Shown here: piece by piece, positions 6,048-14,312 of the stretch
How the letters are laid out: each line of letters opens with the position of its first letter
Numbering within the stretch: position 1 is the first letter of the stretch
Source: an uncultured Lachnospiraceae bacterium
GTDB taxonomy: Bacteria > Bacillota > Clostridia > Lachnospirales > Lachnospiraceae
DNA length: 31,517 nucleotides
Reading direction: 5' to 3'
NCBI GenBank assembly: GCA_910578645.1
Contig: CAJTQI010000017.1
Span: 1-31,517, forward strand
Notes under the pieces: generated by a model
Told to the model about the DNA's origin: nothing
Databases searched by the model: none
Seen by the model: only the letters and a program-made list of their open reading frames with translations
Position numbers and translations under genes: made by a program

Positions 6048-6506
6048 TCAGTGCGAATTGCTCTGGAACACCTTCACAATGAGCACAACCACCAAACCTA
6101 CAAGAATAACAGGCGCAAAGACGGAAAGCAGTGAAGTCACTAGCCCGATTAAAAGAATGACTACCACAGTGACAATCAGCATTACAAGCCATCCCGGCAG
6201 CATAATCCTTTTGCCCTGAGCTATCTGTCCGTCCTCATTCCAGCCTTGCGTATCGGACGCCATCTCTTCATCGTATTCCTTATTAGAGCCATAGCTCGCA
6301 CCTGCACGTTTATTCGCTTCGATAATACTTTTGGCAATTAGCCTTGGGTCACCAAGCTGCGCAATCACTTCCCCTTCTCTTCTTCCTTTGCTTACTTCAC
6401 AATCAATATATTCTCTATAATATCTCACATTCTCTGCAACCTGGCTGCTATTTAGTCCTCCTGCCAAGGCGCGCTGCAATTTTTCAATAAATTCTGCTCT
6501 GCTCAT
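6048..6506 (-). CDS. HAAS-domain (DUF1700-like) membrane protein
   Basis: 152 aa. Residues 1-65 match the HAAS signalling-domain pattern: MSRAEFIEKLQRAL, then YYREYIDCEVSKGRREGEVI, AQLGDPRLIAKSIIE. A polar linker with acidic residues follows (about 70-100). Two closely spaced hydrophobic segments, about 103-125 and 127-146, anchor it to the membrane. HAAS proteins are often paired with PadR regulators, but no PadR gene is adjacent here. It lies 18 bases downstream of the 128-aa hypothetical gene and probably shares its transcript. Function unknown. Confidence 0.8.
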   Translation of the reverse strand: MSRAEFIEKLQRALAGGLNSSQVAENVRYYREYIDCEVSKGRREGEVIAQLGDPRLIAKSIIEANKRAGASYGSNKEYDEEMASDTQGWNEDGQIAQGKRIMLPGWLVMLIVTVVVILLIGLVTSLLSVFAPVILVGLVVVLIVKVFQSNSH

Positions 6507-6524
6507 AACTTCTCCATGTTTTTC

Positions 6525-6911
6525 TTATAGTTTATCCATTCCGGTTCCTGCATTAAGGCTTTTTATATAATTTTCCGGCTCTCTCTTCATCCTTGCCATT
6601 GTCCATAACGCCTGGAGAATCATTTCTTCCTTATTACAGCTCTCCGTATTCTTGCCGGAATCCCTGCGCAAATTATACTTTTCCATCTGCCATACATATA
6701 AATCGGTCAGAGAATATCCTTCCACCTTCATCCTGTCTGCCGGCGCATGATGCTCCAGATAATAGACAAACTCCGCATACAGCCCGGCATCCTGCAGCAT
6801 CTCCTGCCAGAGACCGTCACACCACCTACTGTCCATGCCGGCATATTCACATAGTCTTACAAGTCCGTCATATGCCCTTATCTTCTCTGTCCCATATACA
6901 ATACTAGACAT
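6525..6911 (-). CDS. Hypothetical protein, about 128 aa
   Basis: The chosen start is MSSIVYGTEKIRAYDGLVRL, where GGGGG lies 6 bases upstream. The frame is open 30 codons further, but that region lacks a site. The protein is helical and soluble, rich in Tyr, Trp and Met (SRWCDGLWQEMLQ, YVWQMEKYNLRRD), and has no motif I recognise. It ends 18 bases before the HAAS gene. The LacI-type gene lies 110 bases upstream on the same strand, so read-through from it is possible. Confidence 0.65.
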   Translation of the reverse strand: MSSIVYGTEKIRAYDGLVRLCEYAGMDSRWCDGLWQEMLQDAGLYAEFVYYLEHHAPADRMKVEGYSLTDLYVWQMEKYNLRRDSGKNTESCNKEEMILQALWTMARMKREPENYIKSLNAGTGMDKL

Positions 6912-7021
6912 CTTAATCCCCCATTCTTGGTTAGAACTGTGTCCGTACTTTTCCCAGTCATTGTACCATATTCTTCCATATTCCGCCACATGCAGTGTCA
7001 AGTAAAACCAAAACAGAGACC

Positions 7022-8035
7022 TTATCCGATTTCCGCCACCGAATTACCTTCAAAAATCTGTCCCGGCACTACAGTCTGGTCTATCAGTGTAACTTTGGGG
7101 TTCTCAATCAGGCTAATTACTTTCTTCGCCGCATACATGCCAAGCTGCTTTGTATCCTGCTTCAATGTGGTAAGCTTCGGCTCCAAATGTCGTGTTATCC
7201 TGATTCCGTCATATCCCACAACAGAAACATCGTCCGGTACGCACATTCCTCTCATGTTAATAGCGTTCATTCCGCCATAACAGGCGAAATCATCAGGATA
7301 CAAAATACATGTGGGAGGGTTCTTTAAATCAAGCAGTTTGTTCGTCTCCACATATGCCCCTTGCGTATCCCGGTACGCCGCCCCCCTGACATACTCGTCA
7401 GGGATGTCTATCCCAAGGTCCGCCGTGGTCTTATAGAATGATGCAAGCCTCTTTTGTGTCACTGAGGAATCCATACCATGAATATATGCGATTTTGCGGT
7501 GTCCCTTGTTATATACATACTGCACCAGGTCATGTATTCCTTTCACGTTATCTGACATAACAGCACACACATTATTGAAAAGATGGTCTATTGTAACTAT
7601 CGGAATATCACTCCTCACCAGTTCCAATACTTCCGGGTCATAGAAATTGACACACACCATAACCACCCCGTCAAATCCTCTATATCTGCAATGCTCCAGA
7701 TAAGACATCCGGTTCGGTCTTGCCCTGCATCCATTGATAAAAGTAATATCATACCCTTCTTCCTCCGCAGCACTTTTCAGGCTGTCCAACACACAGGCAA
7801 AATAATCATGTGTCAACCCGCTATGGTCTCCTATCTCAAACAATACGCCTATGTTATACGTGCGGTTGGTCTTTAATGCTTTTGCAGCAGAATTAGGGAA
7901 ATACCCCATCTCTTTTGCCGTCTGCCTAATCCGTTCCTTTGTCTGTGCACCAATATCATTATGGCCATTTAACGCCTTGCTTACAGTTGCAACCGATACG
8001 CCGCATACCTCCGAAATATCCTTCAAAGATACCAT
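7022..8035 (-). CDS. LacI/GalR-family transcriptional regulator
   Basis: 337 aa from the Met chosen (MVSLKDISEVCGVSVATVSK); another ATG 10 codons upstream (8065) also has an AAAGG site. Residues 2-26 are the LacI helix-turn-helix, followed by the hinge helix AAKALKTNRT and a periplasmic-binding-protein-like sensor domain (NIGVLFEIGD, GFDGVVMVCVNFYD, MSDNVKGIHDLVQYVYNKGH, VSVVGYDGIRITRHLEPKLT). The sensor should bind a sugar or sugar phosphate. It is divergent from the cellobiose phosphorylase gene, and a shared 11-base motif lies near each gene, so control of that gene and of itself is a reasonable inference. Confidence 0.93.
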   Translation of the reverse strand: MVSLKDISEVCGVSVATVSKALNGHNDIGAQTKERIRQTAKEMGYFPNSAAKALKTNRTYNIGVLFEIGDHSGLTHDYFACVLDSLKSAAEEEGYDITFINGCRARPNRMSYLEHCRYRGFDGVVMVCVNFYDPEVLELVRSDIPIVTIDHLFNNVCAVMSDNVKGIHDLVQYVYNKGHRKIAYIHGMDSSVTQKRLASFYKTTADLGIDIPDEYVRGAAYRDTQGAYVETNKLLDLKNPPTCILYPDDFACYGGMNAINMRGMCVPDDVSVVGYDGIRITRHLEPKLTTLKQDTKQLGMYAAKKVISLIENPKVTLIDQTVVPGQIFEGNSVAEIG

Positions 8036-8203
8036 ATTGTTGTTCCTGCCTTTCTTATGCTCCATCTATCCTTTGAATGCTTAGAATATTTCCTAAGCAG
8101 ATATATCCTATTCCTGATTTTATCATAAAAAGAGGTATGTGTTTAGTAAAATATGTATATAAAATTATAGTTTCTGACAAAACATATCATCTCACGCATA
8201 GTT

Positions 8204-8217
8204 CTTAATCGTTTACG
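8204..8217. promoter_or_regulatory. Candidate LacI-type operator, lacI-proximal copy
   Basis: CTTAATCGTTTACG contains the CG-centred half-palindrome typical of LacI-family and cre-like sites. The 11-base core CTTAATCGTTT is repeated at 8514. This copy is about 170 bases upstream of the regulator start. Confidence 0.5.
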
Positions 8218-8513
8218 TTTTTTTGCTTATAATTAATTTAAAACCTTATTAATACAGACTTTTGCTTTGCTGTTCCATACCTTCCTGCTCACCATCATTT
8301 CTCTCTCCATTCTGCCATTTCCTTTTGCTTTCTATACTTTTTTGTGAAATATCTCTAAAAAGGCAAATTTAATTGCATTTTATTATTTTATTCTGTATAA
8401 TTTCTTTATGTTGATATGTTTACCGATTTTTATGCTTTTATTTTATGATTATATACCTTGCTTGGCCATACAATCATAAAACAAAGGAAAACAAGGGATA
8501 TATTGCACTTTTA

Positions 8514-8527
8514 CTTAATCGTTTTCA
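8514..8527. promoter_or_regulatory. Candidate LacI-type operator, phosphorylase-proximal copy
   Basis: CTTAATCGTTTTCA; on the minus strand TGAAAACGATTAAG resembles the cre/LacI consensus TGNNARCGNWWWCA. It is about 150 bases upstream of the phosphorylase start and 36 bases upstream of the GATAAT at 8563. Confidence 0.55.
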
Positions 8528-8673
8528 TTAGGTAAATACGCAGAAAATGCTTTAAAAAGTATGATAATGTACTCTCGGAATCTCTCTGGCACCTGACAAA
8601 TAATCATCTTACATAATCAGTCACAAAGAAACTCCGGGAATACACTAATAGAATAAAGGAGGAAAATGCCACT

Positions 8674-11109
8674 ATGAAATTTGGTTATTTCGATGACGAC
8701 CATCGGGAATATGTCATCACCACACCCAAGACGCCTTTACCATGGATTAACTACCTGGGATGCAATGAATTTTTTACATTAATCTCTAACACCTGCGGCG
8801 GTTACACTTTCTATAAGGACGCTAAACTTCTGCGCATGACACGCTACCGTTACAATGACGTGCCAAACGACATCAACGGTAAGTACTTCTATATTAAAGA
8901 AGGGGATACCGTCTGGAATCCCGGTTGGAAACCGACGCAAACCGAGCTAGACAGTTATGAATGCCGCCACGGCATCGGCTACAGCCGTTTCACCGGAATG
9001 AAGAATGACTTAGAAGCATCTGTCCTCACCTTCGTTCCTATGGACGATAACTGCGAAGTCAGCCAAATCAGATTTACAAACCAAAGCGACGCCGTCAAGA
9101 CATTTTCCCTCTTCTCTTATGTGGAGTGGTGTCTGTGGAACGCTGACGATGATTCCAGGAATTTCCAGCGCAACCTAAGCACCGGGGAAGTGGAAGTTCT
9201 TGGCTCTGCCATCTACCACAAAACCGAGTACAGAGAACGCCGGAACCACTATGCCGTTTATTCTGTCAACGCGCCGATAGACGGATTTGACACAAGCCGC
9301 GACGCTTTCTTAGGTGCATACCGGGGTGCAGGCAACCCTGAGGCAGTGGAGAGCGGCCATGCCACCAATTCCATGGCAAGCGGTTGGTCGCCCATAGCCT
9401 CCCACCAAATTGACGTGACCCTTGCTCCCGGAGAATCCAAGACTTATGTTTTCGTATTAGGCTACGTCGAAAACCCGGAAAACGAGAAATGGGAAGTGCC
9501 CAACATTATCAATAAGAAACCCGCAGAGGCCATGTTGTCCAAGTATCAGACAGACGCTGACGTAGACAGGGCATTTCAGGCTTTACATGCATACTGGGAT
9601 GAGCTGCTTTCCAAATACACGGTAAAATCTTCCAACGACAAGGTGGACCGCATGGTCAATGTCTGGAACCAATACCAGTGTATGGTAACCTTCAACATGT
9701 CCCGTTCGGCTTCCTACTACGAATCCGGTATCGGCAGGGGAATGGGATTCCGTGACTCCTGCCAGGATTTGCTCGGCTTCGTTCATCTGATTCCCGACCG
9801 AGCAAGACAGCGAATCATCGATATCGCCTCCACCCAGTTCGAGGACGGCAGCGCCTACCACCAATATCAGCCCTTGACAAAGAAAGGCAACTCCGATATC
9901 GGCAGCGGCTTCAATGACGACCCGCTATGGCTCATTGCCGGCGCCTCCGCCTATGTACGCGAAAGCGGCGACGCCTCCATACTGGAAGAGATGGTTCCCT
10001 TCGATAATGATATGAGCGTGGCAAAACCGCTGATGAACCACCTGAAACGTTCTTTTGATTATATTGTAAACCATAAAGGCCCCCATAATCTGCCGCTGAT
10101 TGGGCGCGCAGACTGGAATGACTGTCTGAACTTAAACTGCTTCTCAGAACATCCGGGAGAGTCCTTCCAGACATTTGGCCCTTCCGAGGGACCTGTCGCG
10201 GAATCCGTATTTATCGCTGCCATGTTCGTAAAATACGGGGAAGAATATGCCCAGCTATGCGAACTGACAGGAGAACAAGCAGAGGCTGACTATGCCCGCG
10301 CCGAAGTGCAGAAAATGTACGACGCAGTATTGAAAGACGGTTGGGACGGAGAATGGTTTGTCCGCGCATATGACGCTTACGGTAAGAAAATCGGTTCCAA
10401 AGAATGCGAAGAAGGCCAGATATACATAGAATCCAACGGTTTCTGTCCTCTCGCCGGCATCGGTGTGAAGGAAGGTCTTGCCACACAGGCTCTGGACGCT
10501 GTCAAAGAAAGACTAGATACTAAGTATGGCGTCATGATTTTGCAGCCCGCCTATACGAAGTACCACCTGGAACTGGGAGAAATCTCTTCTTATCCGCCGG
10601 GGTATAAAGAAAACGCCGGTATCTTCTGCCACAACAACCCATGGGTTTCCATCGCTGAAACCGTAATCGGCAGGGGAGAGCGCGCTTTTGAGATTTACCA
10701 AAAGACATGTCCTGCCTATGTAGAGGAATTTAGTGAAATCCACAGGACTGAGCCTTATGTATACTCCCAGATGGTGGCGGGCGCCGATGCCAAGTTCCAC
10801 GGTGAAGCGAAAAATAGCTGGCTGACAGGTACGGCCGCGTGGACTTTCGTGAATATATCACAGCATATCCTCGGCGTGTCCCCCACCCACACAGGACTTT
10901 CCATCAACCCCTGCGTACCGAAGGGATTCGGGGACTTTACACTTACAAGAAAATTCCGCGAAGGCACCTACAACATTAAAGTCGTCAACCCGGATAACGT
11001 AGAGAAAGGTGTGAAGTCCATCACGGTGGACGGAGAAGTTATATCCGGCTGTATCGTTCCTTATGAAAAAGGGAAAACAAGTTATGATGTGGTGGTGACA
11101 ATGGGCTAA
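8674..11109 (+). CDS. cbp: Cellobiose phosphorylase (GH94)
   Basis: 811 aa, the length of clostridial cellobiose phosphorylases. It follows them along its length: MKFGYFDDDHREYVITTPKT at the N terminus, GKYFYIKEGD, SYECRHGIGYS, YHKTEYRERRNHYAVYSVNA, NQYQCMVTFNMSRSASYYES, GRGMGFRDSCQDLLGFVH, EDGSAYHQYQPLTKKGN and GEAKNSWLTGTAAW. The catalytic loop RADWNDCLN (478-486) has the general-acid Asp. The enzyme splits cellobiose with phosphate to glucose 1-phosphate and glucose in the cytosol, saving one ATP. GGAGG precedes the start. No transporter is adjacent. Chitobiose phosphorylase is the main alternative, but this match is to the cellobiose branch. Likely controlled by the divergent LacI-type regulator. 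Confidence 0.95.
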   Translation: MKFGYFDDDHREYVITTPKTPLPWINYLGCNEFFTLISNTCGGYTFYKDAKLLRMTRYRYNDVPNDINGKYFYIKEGDTVWNPGWKPTQTELDSYECRHGIGYSRFTGMKNDLEASVLTFVPMDDNCEVSQIRFTNQSDAVKTFSLFSYVEWCLWNADDDSRNFQRNLSTGEVEVLGSAIYHKTEYRERRNHYAVYSVNAPIDGFDTSRDAFLGAYRGAGNPEAVESGHATNSMASGWSPIASHQIDVTLAPGESKTYVFVLGYVENPENEKWEVPNIINKKPAEAMLSKYQTDADVDRAFQALHAYWDELLSKYTVKSSNDKVDRMVNVWNQYQCMVTFNMSRSASYYESGIGRGMGFRDSCQDLLGFVHLIPDRARQRIIDIASTQFEDGSAYHQYQPLTKKGNSDIGSGFNDDPLWLIAGASAYVRESGDASILEEMVPFDNDMSVAKPLMNHLKRSFDYIVNHKGPHNLPLIGRADWNDCLNLNCFSEHPGESFQTFGPSEGPVAESVFIAAMFVKYGEEYAQLCELTGEQAEADYARAEVQKMYDAVLKDGWDGEWFVRAYDAYGKKIGSKECEEGQIYIESNGFCPLAGIGVKEGLATQALDAVKERLDTKYGVMILQPAYTKYHLELGEISSYPPGYKENAGIFCHNNPWVSIAETVIGRGERAFEIYQKTCPAYVEEFSEIHRTEPYVYSQMVAGADAKFHGEAKNSWLTGTAAWTFVNISQHILGVSPTHTGLSINPCVPKGFGDFTLTRKFREGTYNIKVVNPDNVEKGVKSITVDGEVISGCIVPYEKGKTSYDVVVTMG

Positions 11110-11144
11110 CCAGACTGTTTAATTACATGATTATCTTTTTCAAA

Positions 11145-11172
11145 GGGCTGCTGCTTTATTTTGCAGCGGCCC
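11145..11172 (+). terminator. Hairpin after the phosphorylase gene
   Basis: GGGCTGCTGC (11145-11154) pairs with GCAGCGGCCC (11163-11172), with one G-T pair. The following tract is only moderately T-rich, so termination strength is uncertain. Confidence 0.55.
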
Positions 11173-11280
11173 ATCTTTCGTTAGATACCCTTTTTTCATA
11201 TAAAATTCCTGTTTTCCTCCCTATTTTCCCAAAAACCCTTGTATTTCCTGCATAAATATGACAAAATACAATTAAGAAAA

Positions 11281-11299
11281 CTCTAACCCTAGGTTATAG
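11281..11299. promoter_or_regulatory. Candidate MerR-family operator
   Basis: CTCTAACC CTA GGTTATAG is an inverted repeat with 7 of 8 pairs matching. MerR-family operators usually have this shape and lie inside a long promoter spacer. It lies about 155 bases upstream of the MerR-family gene. No convincing -35/-10 pair flanks it. Confidence 0.4.
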
Positions 11300-11329
11300 T
11301 TCTGCCAAATATTTATCAGCATAATTTAA

Positions 11330-11405
11330 CCGGCCGTTTGTCTCTGAGCGAAAGCAAACAGACCGTCCGGCAGGCGCAAATCCGATATCGACGGCTTTGC
11401 GTCGG
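11330..11405 (+). other. GC-rich structured leader upstream of the MerR-family gene
   Basis: This stretch is much richer in GC than its surroundings. It can form GTTTG/CAAAC, CCGTC/GACGG and CGACG-gctttg-CGTCG stems. It does not match a riboswitch class I can identify. Confidence 0.35.
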
Positions 11406-11452
11406 CTAATTTACCCATCTTCTTGACAAATCGCTCGGAAATGAGGTCTGCC

Positions 11453-12292
11453 ATGAGCCAGTACATGTCTATCGGAAAAGTAGCGAAACTAAAGAATGTA
11501 AGCATAAAGTCTCTGCGTTACTATGACCAAATCGGCATTTTAAAGCCTGCATTTATCAACACGGAAACCAATTACAGATATTATACGGAGGAACAGCTTT
11601 ATTTACTTGATGCTATCACCGTCTGCATCAAGCTAGGCATTCCTCTGAAAGATTTGAATAACTATGTGGAAAATGATTCTATCAATCTACAGAAACTACT
11701 CTATGATGGCAAGATTCTTGCCGAACAGAAAATCCTTGAAATACATAATTGTCTTGGCACCCTGCAGCAGACTTTGCAAAAAATCGGCAGCTCTGTCACC
11801 GGACTGGCCAAAATTCCCAAAAGTAAAACCGGCATCCTTCTGCCTGACGGTTTCTATCATAGCATTATAAAGGAACGCTGTCTGCTCACCGTGCCTCTGG
11901 AAGAGATAGATACGCCTAAATATTACGGACAGCATATCCTGAAACTGTTCGTTACCGCCCAACAATACGGCCTGACGGCATCCTACCCTTCCGGGGTTCT
12001 CCACGAATACAAAAACGGCCTATATACCCGCCATATGTTCCTCACACTCACGGAACATCCTGCGAATACCGCCATAGATGCTTGTCGTATCCTGCCGGAA
12101 GGCAATTACGCGTGCCGTAAAATCTCTACTCATATGTCAGACTTTAGTTCTGTCAAATCAGAGATGAAAGAAGTGCTGAAATCTGAGGATTTCTCAATCA
12201 TAGAAACAGATACCCTCTCGGAACAAAACAAAAAAGACGGGTATCCGTTTGAATTAGAATATTACCTTGCAGGTACGCTAGTCTCTCTTTAA
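11453..12292 (+). CDS. MerR-family regulator with effector-binding domain
   Basis: 279 aa from the chosen ATG at 11453 (MSQYMSIGKVAKLKNVSIKS), which has GAGG 6 bases upstream; the frame opens 10 codons earlier at a TTG. Residues 5-73 are the MerR winged helix (SIGKVAKLKNVSIKSLRYYD, NYRYYTEEQLYLLDAI). A coiled-coil dimer helix covers about 75-115. A GyrI/BmrR-like ligand-binding domain follows. BmrR-type proteins bind hydrophobic or cationic compounds and activate efflux or stress genes by twisting a long promoter spacer. No target efflux gene is adjacent. It converges on the pyridoxamine kinase gene, and the 3' ends overlap by 15 bases. Confidence 0.88.
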   Translation: MSQYMSIGKVAKLKNVSIKSLRYYDQIGILKPAFINTETNYRYYTEEQLYLLDAITVCIKLGIPLKDLNNYVENDSINLQKLLYDGKILAEQKILEIHNCLGTLQQTLQKIGSSVTGLAKIPKSKTGILLPDGFYHSIIKERCLLTVPLEEIDTPKYYGQHILKLFVTAQQYGLTASYPSGVLHEYKNGLYTRHMFLTLTEHPANTAIDACRILPEGNYACRKISTHMSDFSSVKSEMKEVLKSEDFSIIETDTLSEQNKKDGYPFELEYYLAGTLVSL

Positions 12293-13102
12293 CTGGTACA
12301 GTATCTCCTCGAAACACACGCCGTCTGTCTTCGGTACTTGCTGTTCCTCGGAGCACAGAATACATTTCTTGACGAAGGCAGAGGCTTTGCGCACCGACCT
12401 GCGGAATGGAACGCCATTCACACCGTCCGCCGCTATAATCGAAGAGAACACGTCCCCGGTCCCGGAGCGCTCCGTACCTACCTGATGGGTGCGGATTATC
12501 TGTGGCTCTTCTCCTCGTTCATAGACATAGTTAGCTATAAAGCTGCCCTGCACAATCCCTGTAATGACAACCCTCTTTGGTCCCAAAGACGCAATCCGTC
12601 CCGCCATATCATACAGCTCTTTCTTCCGCCATCCAACCTCTCTGTACGGTACATCCGCCAGCCTGCACGCCTCTGTCAGATTCGGCGTCGCAATGTCGGC
12701 CTGCCCAACCAGTTCCCTCATCTGTCTGCACAGTTCCTCCGTATAGGTAACATACAGCCTCCCATGGTCACCCATAACAGGGTCCACGATGACCATCGTA
12801 TCCTCCCTGGCAAAATCGCGGATAAAATCTTTCACAATCGCAATCTGCTTCTCCGAGCCTAGAAACCCCGTGGCTATACCGTCAAACCTAAGACCAAGTT
12901 TACGCCAATTGTCAATATACTCCCCCATGCGCCGGGTATAGTCGTCTATAAAATAATTCGGGTATCCCATATGATTGGATAAAACTGCCGTGGGCACCGG
13001 ACAACACTGTACGCCCATATATGATATGATTGGAATTTCCACAGTAAGTGAACATCTTCCATATCCTGATATATCGTTGATGACTGCTATTTTCTTCTGC
13101 AT
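12278..13102 (-). CDS. Pyridoxamine/pyridoxal kinase (PfkB superfamily)
   Basis: 274 aa, normal length. The ribokinase-like fold is clear: N-terminal INDISGYGRCSLTVEIPI, VDPVMGDHG (106-114), TPNLTEA (139-145), and the anion-hole/catalytic loop RSGTGDVFSSII with D217 as general base. Enzymes of this type phosphorylate pyridoxal, pyridoxine or pyridoxamine with ATP in vitamin B6 salvage. The ISGYGR...SNHMGYP pattern is that of PdxY/pyridoxamine kinases. It stands alone, with AGGAAAAG before the start and its 3' end overlapping the convergent MerR-family gene. Confidence 0.9.
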   Translation of the reverse strand: MQKKIAVINDISGYGRCSLTVEIPIISYMGVQCCPVPTAVLSNHMGYPNYFIDDYTRRMGEYIDNWRKLGLRFDGIATGFLGSEKQIAIVKDFIRDFAREDTMVIVDPVMGDHGRLYVTYTEELCRQMRELVGQADIATPNLTEACRLADVPYREVGWRKKELYDMAGRIASLGPKRVVITGIVQGSFIANYVYERGEEPQIIRTHQVGTERSGTGDVFSSIIAADGVNGVPFRRSVRKASAFVKKCILCSEEQQVPKTDGVCFEEILYQLKRD

Positions 13103-13235
13103 TACGGTCTTTTCCTTACTATCGTATTGTCCTGCCTGCGGACTGTAGTTATTCTACCACATACATTTCCCCCGGGCAACAACCGATAACGGTGGAAAAG
13201 ACCTTCTATTCGGACATTCTGCAGTCTACCGTCCG

Positions 13236-13823
13236 CTAATCCTCCTTTTCCCTGTCCTCTTTCGTTTCATCTGTCTGCTTAATCACTTCATCTTCCGTAT
13301 TCTCTATTTCCTGACCCGCATCACGCGCCTGGCGCACCTTCGTAATCTCACGCAGGATTGCGTTCAAGTCTTCCGGCGAAAACATATCCAGGCATTTCAT
13401 GAGACTGTCCAAATCATTCATATCAATATTGACGGTGCCCACGGAAGTTTTCACATGAATCCACTCCGGATTATTGCTGCCGCCGATTGTAATGCTCGTA
13501 CCCGTCCTATAGTCTTTTGTTATCTGCACACAGACGCCCTCATGAAACACAACCTTATCTACCTTTCCTCCTGGTTCAGGCTCCTTCATCTGACGCAGTA
13601 TAATCCCTATCGAATCCGTGGCGCCGCAATACTCCCCAGAATTTTGAAATTCATCTGCCTTCTTCATAGCCGATGCAAAAGTGCCCTCCGCACCGTCCCC
13701 TTTCAGTCCCGCCTGTTTGCGGAATGCCACCGTCTCGCTGTACTTTTTAATCTGCTGCGCCGTATTGCTGTTATTCGCAGTATACGCGGGATAAAATGTC
13801 CCGAATGGATGATTTCCAATCAT
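13236..13823 (-). CDS. Hypothetical soluble protein, third gene of the sigma-factor operon
   Basis: 195 aa from MIGNHPFGTFYPAYTANNSN, chosen because AGGAGG and GTAGGAG lie upstream; the frame is open 14 codons further. The N terminus is Asn/Ser/Thr-rich. The middle has a beta-type domain (KVVFHEGVCVQITKDYRTGT, HVKTSVGTVNIDMNDLDSLM) and a helical segment, SPEDLNAILREITKVRQARD. The C terminus is very acidic. No signal peptide or membrane segment. I do not recognise a named family; the style resembles Lachnospiraceae-restricted hypotheticals. It begins 4 bases after the stop of the 159-aa gene. Confidence 0.75.
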   Translation of the reverse strand: MIGNHPFGTFYPAYTANNSNTAQQIKKYSETVAFRKQAGLKGDGAEGTFASAMKKADEFQNSGEYCGATDSIGIILRQMKEPEPGGKVDKVVFHEGVCVQITKDYRTGTSITIGGSNNPEWIHVKTSVGTVNIDMNDLDSLMKCLDMFSPEDLNAILREITKVRQARDAGQEIENTEDEVIKQTDETKEDREKED

Positions 13824-13827
13824 ACTC

Positions 13828-14307
13828 CTACTCCCTCCTATTCTTCGCCCCTGTCTCAAGTGCAAACTGTTCTATCCGATGCTGTGTCTGCTCCTCCACC
13901 TTCGCGGTGTCCACATAATATGCCTCCATCCTGCCGTCCTCATACTTGGCCTCTACATAGACTTGCTGTCCATCCAATTTTCCTTTAAGCGTATAACCTT
14001 CCGTCACAGCAATCTCTATATTATCGCTTTCTTCATAGCTCATATGCCTTACCTCCGCGGTCTGCACAGCTTCCCGCCGCTCCACCGTATTGACGCGTAT
14101 TCCCGCAAGCCCACTCAACATGCCGACCTGTGACTTTCCTTCCTGTTTACGCACCTTAGGTTCTACATCCTCCACGCCCTCGCTTCCCCGCTCTTGGTAT
14201 TTCAGGTTCTGCATAAGACTTTCCTGAAAGCCCTCCGCCTGCCCTGTCTGCCGCATGCCAAAATACTCCTGTATCCGTTTCTTACCGCTCACTTCCTGTA
14301 TACCCAT
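13828..14307 (-). CDS. Hypothetical soluble protein, second gene of the sigma-factor operon
   Basis: 159 aa, starting MGIQEVSGKKRIQEYFGMRQ behind AAAGGAGG inside the end of the sigma gene. The first half is Gln/Glu-rich and probably disordered. The second half holds an EIAVTEGYTLKGKLDGQQVY, VEAKYEDGRMEAYYVD beta pattern. It lies 5 bases downstream of the sigma gene, the slot usually taken by an anti-sigma factor, but it has no membrane segment and no zinc-binding HxxxCxxC motif. Function unknown. Confidence 0.75.
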   Translation of the reverse strand: MGIQEVSGKKRIQEYFGMRQTGQAEGFQESLMQNLKYQERGSEGVEDVEPKVRKQEGKSQVGMLSGLAGIRVNTVERREAVQTAEVRHMSYEESDNIEIAVTEGYTLKGKLDGQQVYVEAKYEDGRMEAYYVDTAKVEEQTQHRIEQFALETGAKNRRE

Positions 14308-14312
14308 GAACT

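Larger units (their letters stand above)
8036..8673. other. Divergent regulatory region between lacI-type gene and cellobiose phosphorylase
   Basis: About 600 AT-rich bases with no coding frame of note. It contains two CTTAATCGTTT motifs (separate entries) and AT-rich tracts at 8340-8460. I do not see a good -35 for the rightward promoter; a -10-like GATAAT lies at 8563-8568. The phosphorylase ribosome site AAAGGAGG is at 8656-8663. Confidence 0.6.

Noticed and set aside
8674..11109. Chitobiose phosphorylase or cellobionic acid phosphorylase
   Set aside because: Length and the segments ECRHGIGYS, FRDSCQDLLGFVH and DWNDCLN follow clostridial cellobiose phosphorylases closely along the whole protein.
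11423..11452. Earlier TTG start for the MerR-family protein
   Set aside because: The extra ten residues are not family-like, and the ATG at 11453 has a GAGG at the right spacing.
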